Shown: positions 44,964-54,787 of the stretch, one piece after another | How the letters are laid out: every line of letters starts with the position of its first letter | How positions within the stretch are numbered: the stretch's first letter is position 1 | NCBI GenBank assembly: GCA_000320605.2 | Contig: KB445796.1 | Span: forward strand, 1,345,124 to 1,409,123 | DNA: 64,000 nucleotides | Direction of reading: 5' to 3' | Origin: Gelatoporia subvermispora B | Taxonomy: Eukaryota; Basidiomycota; Agaricomycetes; Polyporales; Gelatoporiaceae | Notes under the pieces: model-generated | What the model was told of the DNA's origin: nothing | The model's input: only the letters and a program-made list of their open reading frames with translations | Database searches by the model: none | Position numbers and translations under genes: made by a program

Positions 44964-46055
44964 TCAAATCATGTTATACGAGTTGATGGGAATGTACCTT
45001 TTGGGCTTGAACTCAGCATCATACGTCTTGAAGAATTCGACGGGCTGCGTGGGTTCTACTCCTGTTACTGCATGGTACGCGATGGTAGCGACGTAATTCG
45101 TCTTGCCCTCGCGGACCAGCGAGTAATACTCCAGCAAGTACTCTCTCTCCGATTCGTCAATCTCTGCATCCGCCTTCAGGATCTCATTTGCCTCGATCCT
45201 GTATCCGCGTGATTCAGTTCTAACTCCCGAGCACAGGCTCTAGACCACGTACTCCGAGATGTCCTCAAACTCGAGCTGCAGACCGGCAGATTGAGCCTCT
45301 TTCGCGATCAGAGGTCCGGCGAGGAGCTTCGGGCCGGTCGCCACGATGAGCTGTCCGCGCACTGTGTCGCTGAGGCCTTGGGGGCCCTCGCTCGTGACGA
45401 CGTGCGCCAGGAGCTGTGCAATGTCGCCGAGCGCAATGGGGGCGAACTCGTGCGTCTCGCCTATTGGCAAACGCAACTTTTGCGTTTTCTTCACATCTTT
45501 GTCATATAACAGCAAGTTCTCTGAATAAAATCCCGCCCTACTCAGGTGTCAGCAAACAGGCATCGACTTTTAAGACAAAGATGCTGCATACCGAACGATG
45601 CAAGGGGAGTGGCCGGCGGAAGTCTCGGGGATGCCCTTGCTCCTCATGAATTCTGCCTCGATCTCGATGAACTCGCGAAGGCGCGGCTGCTTTGTCGGGT
45701 CCGCCAGGTCGGCGGCAGCGGAGCTCAGGAGTACGTTACTCTTCACGTTCGCCTCGCGCGTGGCACGGATCATCTCTTGTGCGAGCTCCAGCTTGTCCTT
45801 GTGCGCGGGCGGGATGAGGAGTATCGTGTCCGCACCCGACTCCTTGAGTGCCTTGACAAGCCCCTGGACATCTCCAGGCTTGTGCGGGACGATCTGCGCG
45901 CCCAGCTTCTCGAGGTCATCGCATTTTTCGGGATGCAAGGCGAGGCAGGTGAGCTCGGCGATGCGCGAACGGAACGTGTCGTCGGTGAGGAGCAGCTCAG
46001 CGGTGAGATGCCCGGTCTGGCCGTCGGCAGCGGTGATGCACAACTTTCGCGACAT
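44964..46055 (-). CDS. NmrA-like NAD(P)-binding protein
   Basis: Minus gene of three or so exons from ATG 46055 (MSRKLCITAADGQTGHLTAELLL) to TGA 44964 (ends YIPINSYNMI). The atypical short-chain dehydrogenase fold begins with the dinucleotide loop TAADGQTGHLTAELL (a GxxGxxG variant). It continues LTCLALHPEKCDDLEKLGAQIV, ADTILLIPPAHKDKLELAQEMI, SNVLLSSAAAD and GDIAQLLAHVVTSEG, ending with EYLLEYYSLVREGKTNYVAT. NmrA-like proteins sense NADP/NADPH or act as quinone/isoflavone-type reductases; the catalytic YxxxK is not evident, so a sensor role is possible. A divergent promoter is shared with the next gene. Confidence 0.75.
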
Positions 46056-46654
46056 GTGGGGTCGAATGGGCGGCGTGAAATGAATTCGAGGTGACCTGTG
46101 ACGAAGTCGAATTTATGAGCTTGCGAGATGGCCAGGAGCTATCAGCAGACTAACTGCACCACCAGCGTCATGGCGTCGTCACTCATCGTCACCTACATAT
46201 TCGCGCTCCAGATTCCGAGCTAAGGAGGTCGCGGGGGCAGCACATCAAAAGGGGTCATTCTTTGCGGAAGACATTCTCGTAAAAAGTACTGGATGCTCTG
46301 CCGCGATTTACTTTCTGAGTGGACTGTTGGCGTATAAACCCCTCTCCAGACGATCGAAACTTCGAACCCAAGCCGCTTGTCGCGCTCACGTGCCTAGAGG
46401 CGCGTCCGACGCGACCCTGATGTAAGCCATCACGTGAAACGCGGATGCCGGGTGTCGGATGCCGAGCTTGTACTGCCGCCGCCTGCACGCAGCGACCGAA
46501 ACACGTCTCTTCCTCCTCGAACCCACACTGCTTTGCGTCAGTACAGTCTTACTCAGAGCAGACTAGCTGCGACCGTATTATAGTCTGTCTCACTGCTTGG
46601 CGACCGTATCTCATGCAATTCTGACACCGGTCACCAAGATCAGACACTACATAC
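46056..46654. promoter_or_regulatory. Divergent promoter with two CACGTG E-boxes
   Basis: This 599-nt spacer separates the NmrA-like and MoxR-like genes. CACGTG occurs at 46387-46392 and 46431-46436, 44 bp apart. CACGTG is the site of bHLH factors. No exon is seen. Confidence 0.4.
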
Positions 46655-49322
46655 ATGTCGGACTCATTGCCCCCGGGTCTCGGAACTCCGAATTACATTC
46701 CCTCTTTAGCTAATCGAGTCAGAACTGCGAACCCTGACTTACCAGTAGACTCGATAGTCCTGCAATCTCTGCTCTTGTGTCTCATCGCACGTCTGCCCTC
46801 GCTGCACACCGCTGCGCCATGCGTGGGCGTTTCCACAGGCGTCGAACAATCTCAGGTCGACACGGGGATATGTGCTCATCTGATTCTCCGCACCACTGAG
46901 GAAGACATCGGTCTGCTTGCAAATCTAGTCACACTTGTGAGTATGTACAATTTGATATTCAATTGTTCACATGTTGCAGTGAGACGAAGAGTTCGTTGCC
47001 TGGGCAGCCCAACTTTAGTTTCATGTGTGGGACACGAGTTTGTGATGCGTCTAACTCGTGGTAAAGCCCAGCTGACTTCGCAAGTGCACATGTACACTAC
47101 CTATTTGATCTCCATACTTGCACTTGTTTGAGCCTGGTACCGCATCGATTCAACTAAGAATATACTTGCAGTGCGTTTCAGATCAGGCTTATGGAGCATG
47201 GCGTATCTAACGAGAGGTTGATGCACATTGACAATTGAGAGAAAGTTTTATCAGGGCTTGTGTGTTCTGGTGTAGCTCGTATCTCCATGATGCTGCCGCG
47301 TCGTATGCCTCACCGTCCCCGCGATTCGCTCCGCTCGAGACATCACTCACTTATTGACAGACCCTCACATCCGTTCTCGGGCTCCCGACTCACAAGCACA
47401 AGATTTCTACTGGGCAAACTCACAGAACACCGCACAAACCTCGCTCGAAGTCGCGCACAAACACCGCGGATGCGACTTCCATTCCTTCCGCATTTCTCCG
47501 TTCGCTCTTCTTCCGCAAGCCCTCTACGCGCTCTCCCGCGCCATCGCGCCCTCACACCCGTGTTCGCTCCCGCCTCAGTACCGACAGCGGTCCCACCAAC
47601 ACCATCGGGACGTCCCAACGGAGTACAAAGACACATACGCAGAAGCGCTCGTCATCATACCCGGTACCTTCTCCTCTACTGTTGGACGGGTCAGATAGCG
47701 ACCCATACGATGCAGCGTCCTTCGCCTCATCACGCAGACCTCTGCTCACTCTCCCTACTCCGACATCGTCAGTGCGCTCACGCGGGACATTGAACCGGCC
47801 TCGGCCGCAACGGCTGCGCACCGACCCACTACCTTCTGTTCCAGGAGTCACCTCTAGCTCAGGACAGCCTGTTAATCGACCACCGACAAGGGAGAGCGAT
47901 GGGTCGGGTGACGTGACTCCTCGGTCAAGGCTGCGCAGCGACGAGGTGCCAACATTACACTCGACTTCAGAGGCTCCCCGCGCTGTATTGCCCAAGGCAG
48001 TCGTAGTGACTGGCCTCGAGAACGCACCACTACCTGCGCAGCGTGCTCTCTCACAGGCGCTCACAGAACGGCGACTAGTACTCGATGAACATGTTGCAGA
48101 AGGCGTTCGATCTCCCCAAGAAAGGACAATACAAGAAACAGTTGAAGGCGGAACGTGGAATCTTCCTGACGACTTTCTGCTTGTTTATGTCTGCAAATGG
48201 GACGGATGTGAACGCCCCCCGGTCTTACGTAGTCTGGTGAGTACTTCTATCATGCTGAATCTTGTCTCACGAGACAATCATTGACCACGTCCTCGATAGC
48301 TAGATCAATTTGCCATGAGCGCCGATGTGGCCCTGAGTCCGCTCATACGAAACGCATACGCTGCATACCGTACAACACACGGGCCAACCCTCCGCCCTTC
48401 ATCCTTCCCCTCCACACCCGACGGGACATTTACCACCAATCGCTCCCCACCCATTCGCCCGCAACTCTCTCTACACGCCTCTTCGCACTCACGCTCTTCT
48501 TCCTTCCCTACACTTCCCTCTTCGTCCATAATCCTCCCCTCCGAACTCGCTCTACTCCGCACGCTCGCCGCACCACACCCCACTGACGTGCCAGGCGTGC
48601 GCCCCTGCCCCTGCTCCGCGTTCGACCTTCCCGTTCACGCGCATACCGCACTCCATCCAAGCCTTCGATTGTACATGACCGACCTGTTCGCCGCCGTACG
48701 GCACCACCCCGAGCTCGAAGGGACCCTAGTGACGCGCCGGGCAGCAGTCGCCGCCGAGGCACTCGTGCGCGCTTTTCGGGTGCTCGGCGGAGATGCCGGC
48801 GGCACGGAGTTGGTGCGGCTTGCAGCAGGCGTCTCCGATGTCGACTTCGGTGCCCACAGCATGAGCGAGAGCGCGAGTATGACAGGCAGCGGACGAGTGA
48901 GCATGGGGCTGGGGGAAGAGTGGGAGAGCGTAAGGTGGGAGGCTACAGCCGGGGTTGGAACAGAAATGAATCCGCCGTTGGATTTACGCGTGAACATAGA
49001 ACCCCCAGAGGACACGCAGTCGCAGCGCAGGTTCGCGGAGTCGTTGGCAACAACGACGGAGCTTGTTCCTGCGGTTCCAAAGTCAGCGGCAGTGTGGGAT
49101 GTCTCGGAAATTGACATCGCGCGCGTATTCCCCCGGATTGTCACCCACCGTCTTCGTGTGCGAGATGGACCGGCGGACGAAATTCTTGGGGGCGTTATAT
49201 TTCCCGCCGTGTCTACTGCCCTTGGAGCGAGTATGAGAAACAAGGAAGAGGAGGTTGATGGACATGAATACGAGAGAAGGACCGTTAAAGAGATCCTTGT
49301 GAACATTCTCGCTGATGTGTGA
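46655..49322 (+). CDS. MoxR/Mg-chelatase-like AAA protein, ATP site not evident
   Basis: Plus gene from ATG 46655 (MSDSLPPGLGTPNYIPSLANR) to TGA 49320-49322. First exon 46655 to about 46940. A large exon of about 47390-48236 reads THKHKISTGQTHRTPHKPRS...SPLLLDGSDSDPYDAASFAS, then the core LPKAVVVTGLENAPLPAQRALSQAL, ERRLVLDEHVAEG, GTWNLPDDFLLVYVCKWDGCER. After intron 48237-48299 come LLDQFAMSADVALSP, LYMTDLFAAVRHHPELEGTLVTRRA and EALVRAFRVLGGDAGG. This matches the Walker-B-to-sensor part and helical lid of MoxR/Mg-chelatase ATPases, but I see no Walker A loop and the usual acidic Walker B is TGLEN. The middle exons in 46941-47390 are unresolved, and a lost N-terminal half could hide there. Function unknown. 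Confidence 0.65.
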
Positions 49323-49458
49323 CCTCAGAAGGCTTATGTCGCGTGGAAATATCATATTACAACTTCTATAGACATTAAGGCATGTGGGCGGGAACGACCG
49401 CTTCAAGTGCCGTGGTGACAGAATAATATCAATAATTCTGGAGCTGGAATTGCATAAG

Positions 49459-50147
49459 CTACGTGAGGAGGACCTCGCGCCTTCCTCTGCTCTGTGCGCT
49501 GAGCACCTTGATATCCGAAGGCAGCTTGTCCGGGTTCAGTAGAGACCTGAGTCAAGGATAGCCTTCTGCTATAGCGCACGTAAGACGGGCTCCTCCATCA
49601 ACTACATCATACTGACTCTTCGAACAGAACGGCCGCACCCATATTCGATGGTCCAAAAGGAAGGTGGAAAATAACACCATTAGCGATGTATTCCGAGCTA
49701 TCTGTGTCATACCCAATGGCGTCTTTGGCGAGGAAAGCTCTCTTGGGAATCGGGATCATCAGCGCTACCGCGTACAAACCAATCCTTGTCGCTATGAAGG
49801 ACCATCTTTTCGAATGACACGAAAAGACGCGTAGTCAAGAGACCATTTCCTGTGCACAATGGATCGCGTTTGTATACACCCAAGGTTGAGTCGCCGCGAA
49901 CAGCTAGAGACTTTGAGGCCCATCGGAATCCTGGATCTTCCGATCTGGGACCCCGTAGAAAGACTATGCTGAAATGCAGGTTTTGCGCCCTCAGCAACAA
50001 CCTCGCCATACATTTCTCGGAAGAGGCGTTGACGAGCTCGGAGGCGTTGACGCCCACCAGACCGACTCTATCGCGTTCCGTGGGTACATATCTGCGCCTG
50101 CCCTCGCGGAATAACGAGCTTTGATAGCTGCCGTATATCGGATCCAG
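49459..50147 (-). pseudogene. C-terminal fragment resembling a HET-type protein
   Basis: From an acceptor at 50148 the minus strand reads LDPIYGSYQSSLFREGRRRY, ERDRVGLVGVNASELVNASS, PGFRWASKSLAVRGDSTLG and LLTTRLFVSFEKMVLHSDKDWF. It then continues in a different frame as ALMIPIPKRAFLAKDAIGYD and VIFHLPFGPSNMGAAVLFEE, and after a small intron LNPDKLPSDIKVLSA. The pattern (FRWAPxSL...GL...F) recalls the region after the HET domain in fungal incompatibility proteins. No intron of correct phase joins the two frames near 49770-49800, so a frameshift is likely, and no N-terminal HET domain is found upstream. Tentative. Confidence 0.35.
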
Positions 50148-50459
50148 CTATAATAAAACTCTACAGCACGATATGTCACTTATGCTAAACACCACGCAAA
50201 CATACGGCTTCGTTCATCCACCTTCCGTTCGGAAGTCGCTGACACATACACCAACCCTAGTAAGACCGTGTCTTCCGTCCCCGTGAGGCTCTAAAGCGGG
50301 GTACCAAACTGTGTCGTCGTGGTTGCAGTGTTCAGTCAGTCACGAAATAAATGAGTGAGAACACTGTCTAGACATGGAATTGAAGCCATAACACCCAGGA
50401 CGCCGGCTATCACGTCTTCCTGGCACAGCGTTCATTCAACGCTGACGTATGGCAGCAAG

Positions 50460-51352
50460 CTAGGTATTGTAAGCCCAGCCCGCCATGCCCTCTTCCAGTT
50501 GTTCGTTGCCGCGAAAAACGGCGTGTCCGACCTTTCTCTCGAACAATGGCGGTATGTGTGGCGCTCGTGGTTTCTTCCGCTTATGCGAGGATATAGTTCT
50601 CTGTAGGCTGTCGCGAGTGTTCGGAGCAGAGCTTCCCGTCGCAGTCCCATCTGCTGTTGTGTCCATGAGCATGTCTAACGCGTGCACGACTTCCTCCTGG
50701 GTGGCATGCGGCGGCTCCGTATGAACAGGCTCTGTGACTTCCAGATGCAGAGTGGGCGGTGCAGGAATGCGGCGGATGGTCTTGCACGTCATACATGTAT
50801 ATGACATCGCATGACCATGAGAAGATGATGCTAAGGAATATCCGGGATACAGGCAGTCAGGAGATGCCTAGGATGTGCCGGAATATGCTCACACTTCACT
50901 CGCACGGTCGCTGAAACGCCTGGGATGAGTACAACGTCGCACTTCCTGCACAGCGTACGTTTGACTGCAGGATCCCTGCACAAGAGGTTCTAGCGTAGCA
51001 GGTGCACAGGAGGCTAGGAGACAGACATTTTGACAGTAGTCTTTTGTCCGATGCTGCGCATCGAGTCAACATAACTCCGAGCAAGCTCATGCGTCGTAGT
51101 AGGGTGTCGTATGCGCAGCTTCTTTGGCTGTTTCCGCTTACCCGCGGGTTGCCCCACCTGAGAAGAGGGAACAGAGCCCGGAGTATACGTGGAGGTATCC
51201 TGGGATTGACTCGGCTGCGGCTCGCGCGATGGACTGATCGAGTTCAGATATGCACTGGCTTGATACAGAAAGTTCATGCGTTGCAGGATGTCGCGATTTG
51301 TTACACTGTTCAAATTTACAGCAGGGACTTGGTCTTTATTTTTCTTGCCCAT
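50460..51352 (-). CDS. RPR2: RNase P/MRP subunit Rpr2/Rpp21/Snm1 family
   Basis: Three exons (51027-51352, 50893-50975, 50460-50830) give 259 residues. The family is a zinc-ribbon protein of the RNase P or MRP ribonucleoprotein that processes tRNA or rRNA in the nucleus. Seen: helical N-terminus VTNRDILQRMNFLYQASAYL, HPTTTHELARSYVDSMRSIGQKTTVKMDPAVKRTLCRKCDVVLIPGVSATVRV, then SSHGHAMSYTCMTCKTIRRIPAP. The four zinc cysteines (CRKC, CMTC) and both basic strands are intact. The C-terminal tail has a basic SSHKRKKPRAPHIPP. A conserved-sounding LNSVTNRDILQRMNFLYQAS start supports ATG 51352. It lies head to head with the bZIP gene. Confidence 0.88.
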
Positions 51353-51632
51353 GATGAAGCCGGTGGGTAAGTTCGCAAAGCTGGGAGAGCAGGAGAAGGC
51401 GGGTAGGACGGGACGGAGTAGCCGGTGGCAGGGAGAGGGAATGCGCTGAGTCAGCAAAGAAGACGCAGGACAAACAAGCGACAACAGGAGAGACATACGT
51501 GGCGGCTGCGGGATCTGCTCCTTCATCAATACCACCACGTACCCCCTCCGGCTCAAGCGCAGTCTCTCCTCCTCCTACAAGACCAACGCTTCATTCGTTT
51601 TGCTCCCACCACGTATACACTACGTTGAAACA
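51353..51632. promoter_or_regulatory. Divergent promoter, RPR2-like and HAC1-like genes
   Basis: A 280-bp spacer holds both promoters and 5' leaders. The last 60 bp before the bZIP ATG are pyrimidine-rich (CTCTCCTCCTCCTAC), as often seen at fungal transcription starts. Confidence 0.45.
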
Positions 51633-52882
51633 ATGAAGCGCCCCGCCGACACCGAACTTGCCCTCCCATCGCCCCCGGCCGAGTCTGCTTCTGCATCTCA
51701 GTCACCCTCACCCAGTCCAGAAGCAGAGTCACACCCGAACGGCCCACCGCGCAAGCGCTCTCGTACAGAGATTACCCCAGAGGAGCGCAGGGAGGCACGG
51801 GCACACCGCAACCGCATCGCCGCACAGAACTCGCGCGACCGGCGCAAAGCCCAATTCACGCACCTCGAGCGCCGGGTCGCCGAGCTCGAGGAGGAGAACC
51901 GCCAGCTCCGCGCAGGCATGGGCCTCGCGGAGCTCCGCCACTCAGAAGATTCAAGGATGGAGGAGCGCGAGCGGGACCGCGCGCGAGAACGGGAGAATCA
52001 GGAGTTGAAGGAGAGGATCAAGACACTAGAGGCGGGCTGGGACGCCGTTGTGAAGGCATTGGCGGCTTCGGGTCTACCGCTCAATCTTCCTTCGGCCCCT
52101 TCAGCGCCTTCCTCGAATACATCCTCATCGACTTCCTCTGCACCATCCACTACCCCGTCCTCGGAGTCGTACACCACCACATTCCCCGTACTCGTCCCTC
52201 CATCCCCCGTCTTCCCCATTTCCCCCGCACCCTCGACACCAAGCACGAACACTCCGCTGTTTGACTTTGACTTTGACGACTTCGATCCCACTCGCCACCT
52301 AGCACGGGTGGCGACCACCGATGCCCCTCTTTTATCATCGGTGCCCCAGCAGCGGGTGGGCCGTCCTCGTCCTCGTTACACAGTCAACAGCACCCTTCCC
52401 TCTCCCACCCAGCCCTCCTCCAGATCCAGCTCGACACCGATACTACCGCTACGCCGTACCCTACGTCCATTGACATCCCCTCTAGCGAAGCGCCAAGCTC
52501 TGCGGTGGACGAAAGCACGATGGACGACATCCTCCGCGAGATCCTCGCGGCGTCCCCTGCATCCGCATCGACGCCTCTGCCTGCTTGCGCTCCTGCAACA
52601 GTCACTCAGGAGCGCGCGCCCGCCAGACCCGTAGCCGCCCTCCCCGCGCGGCAAGGCTGGGGCGACGAGGCGGAGATGCAGCGGCTGTTAGACATGCTCC
52701 CTGATGTCACCGACACGCCTGCGGGGGCCTTCGACTTTGGGCTTGACAGCCTGGACCTGGGCCCGGACCAAAATATGGGCGTCGACTTCCCGTCTGCGCT
52801 CGACCTCAACATGGAGCTCGGTGCGTGGGAGCCGAGCGCCCTCGCACCCGCGCCGGCTGGCTCTGCAGTCGGCGTGTTCTGA
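51633..52882 (+). CDS. HAC1: HAC1/CIB1/HXL1-type bZIP transcription factor (unfolded protein response)
   Basis: Predicted as two exons joined by Ire1: 51633-52302 and 52350-52882, giving 400 residues. The bZIP lies at about residues 50-95: KRSRTEITPEERREARAHRNRIAAQNSRDRRKAQFTHLERRVAELEEENRQL, with NRIAAQNSRDRR in the basic region as in Hac1-type factors. The linker is Ser/Pro-rich, then FDFDFDDFDPTRHL. The second frame carries an acidic, hydrophobic activation region: DESTMDDILREIL, EMQRLLDMLPDVTD, FDFGLDSLDLGPDQ, ending SAVGVF. Without the 47-nt excision the first frame stops at 52634, giving 333 residues with a basic junk-like tail. In fungi Ire1 splices this mRNA in ER stress and tRNA ligase rejoins it. 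No conventional intron at the unspliced junction keeps the frame with a good acceptor. Confidence 0.85.
52303..52349 (+). other. Predicted 47-nt unconventional Ire1 intron
   Basis: The 5' hairpin has an 8-bp perfect stem (52292-52299 with 52307-52314) and a 7-nt loop TAGCACG. The 3' hairpin has loop CAGCAGC (52347-52353) closed by CCC/GGG plus two G-T pairs. Cutting after the third loop base (G) on each side removes 47 nt and shifts frame 0 to the downstream activation-domain frame. The 3' loop matches the CNG-CAGC consensus exactly; the 5' loop departs from it at bases 1 and 6. Confidence 0.75.
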
Positions 52883-54035
52883 GCACTGCGTCATTTGGTC
52901 TTCGTTTGGGTTTGGGTATCCCGGGTAGATGGTTCCTCCATATGGCCATTTCGCTACTATCATCTCACTATCGTATCTCGTCGTATTTATCGGACCAGTC
53001 TCGTCGCAGTTTCCTTATTCCTGTACCATCATCCTTTTCCTACCTCTCTCGGATACTCCACATCCACATCCTCCTCGGCACCCTTCGTACTAGTATCTCC
53101 TTCGGTCTGCTTGTTGCGCTTTGGCGAGTCGCAGTCTCCCAGTTGTGCGGCGTCCTTTTCCCTTCGGGTTGATGAAGGATGCTGTGCGATTGGTGAGCGC
53201 GCGGTCGGGCGTTTACTTGTAGTCTGCTGTAGTTTGCTGTAATGGAAATGTGTCACTGGTGGAAAGCTTGCGTGATGACGCATGAGATCAATTGAAACTA
53301 TAGGGAATGGTCTCATACTGGATGAGTGGTCGTGCTAAAGCTATGGTATTTCTGATCTGAGCCCTCAGTCGATGACGCTCTCGATGACACGCTACTACAG
53401 TATTTCGCTTCTGGCGGTGAGTTTAAGTGTCTAGATTCCCCCAGAACTCTCTTCCATTGGATATTCGGAACATGAAAAGAAAATGCTGTCCGTCGTATTC
53501 GTTCGCTGCATAGCCGTATTGCCAAGAATTTATAGAGTACGTGATGAAGGAATTTTCGAATTGCTCAACCAGCGATTTACTTGGCTGTACTCGTGCTGAG
53601 TAACTTGAATCAAGCACCAATGTCCTGCATGAACCTCAGGTACACAAGGTGCTGCCACAGAAGCGACCTAGCTCCACAGATTGTCTCGTTTTGGGAATAG
53701 TTTGTTCAAGTGGACCCCAGGCTAATAATCCCTTTCCTGCTCTGGCACAGGAACACATCTTCGTGTGGGCAAGGTTTCGGTTTATTTATGATTATGGGGT
53801 GCATGCGCACACATTACTTCCACGTGAAGAGGCGACAATCGCTTTTGCATATGGCACTGCATACGGCATTGAGAACTAGTCTTGAAGCTTGAGCCTGTTC
53901 GGCAAGCAAGGGACCAGCGGTGCAATCGTCTGCCTCTAACGAGCATATGGAAGCTGTCGAAACATATAGTATAAATGCACGTTGTACACAAGAGAGGAAC
54001 TCAGCCAAACGCCTTACCCCGTCCCGGATAGCGAC
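52883..54035. other. 1.15-kb gap after HAC1-like gene
   Basis: Holds the HAC1-like 3' UTR (pyrimidine-rich near 52960-53060) and the promoter of the ICMT-like gene. Short open frames on both strands have no family features. Confidence 0.4.
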
Positions 54036-54787
54036 ATGACTGGCTTTTTCATGCATAGTAATCTGCTGAAGATACCCCTCTACATGGCCGCTCTGATTGC
54101 CACCCACATAACGTTGACGCCTCCTCCGCGGAGCGTGGCGAGAAAGAATCTCAAGGAGAACCTGGATCTGATGTCAAAGTTGAACGGATTGGGTGCAGTT
54201 CGTTTCAAGAAAGTGAGTAATTTGGTTCAAGCTGCGTTGCGGACACCTCAACATATCTTGCTAGATTATCGTGTTTTTGGTAGCCATCTATGAGATGGTC
54301 AGCATCCTTGCTGAACACCTACCCCTGTACAATCTCGACTCCGCGAATTCTAACATCCGCCTTACCAAAACTGTCCTTTGCTCGATGCTCCTTACCATCA
54401 CAGGTGGGATCGGCCGCTGCTGGTGTCACCACAGATCGGGGCCGTCGTTCTCCTATCGCCATCTCATTCGCGGCGAACATACACATCAAACCGGCGGCCT
54501 ATATGCAGTCGTGCGGCATCCGAGCTATCTCGCGTATATCGTGTGGGCAGTCGGAGCCATGATATGGATGTGGGCGGACGGATCGTGGCTGCATGAATGC
54601 GGCATACTCGATACGTGGTTGGGGAAAGCTGTCCTCGGAGGGTGGACGATAAATGTCCTCCTTACACATGGTTTTGGTTTTCCGGCGAGCGATGGTCGAG
54701 GATGAGATGCTGAGCAAGAATTTGCCGGAGCAATGGGTTGCATATGCGGAGCGCATGCCATACAGAATTATTCCGTACGTCTACTAG
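54036..54787 (+). CDS. Isoprenylcysteine carboxyl methyltransferase-like (ICMT/Ste14 family), 3' end uncertain
   Basis: From ATG 54036 the exons read FFMHSNLLKIPLYMAALIAT, ENLDLMSKLNGLGAVRFKK, IIVFLVAIYEMVSILAE, RLTKTVLCSMLLTITGG. The signature HTHQTGGLYAVVRHPSYLAYIVW follows at about 54480-54545, with VRHPSY being the SAM-binding core of the family. The next helix WLGKAVLGGWTINVLL leads to a problem: this frame ends ...GFPASDGRG at 54705. The expected end (RRAMVEDEMLSKNLPEQWVAYAERMPYRIIP, stop 54785-54787) lies in another frame. Either a weak intron of 46-52 nt starting GTCCTC at 54655 bridges them, or there is a frameshift. Intron 54213-54266 is normal. ICMTs methylate prenylated CaaX proteins in the ER; this is a divergent paralogue. 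Confidence 0.65.

Noticed and set aside
46365..46395. TTCGAACCC resembling a tRNA T-loop (B-box)
   Set aside because: The flanking five-base stems do not pair and no acceptor stem or anticodon arm is visible.
52308..52352. Ordinary GT-AG intron at the HAC1-like frame change
   Set aside because: GTGGCG to CCCCAG or AGCAG gives 42 or 45 nt, both multiples of three, so the frame would not change; no branch site is evident.
52384..52654. Minus-strand frames opposite the HAC1-like activation region
   Set aside because: They mirror the coding bias of the plus strand and show no splice or family support.
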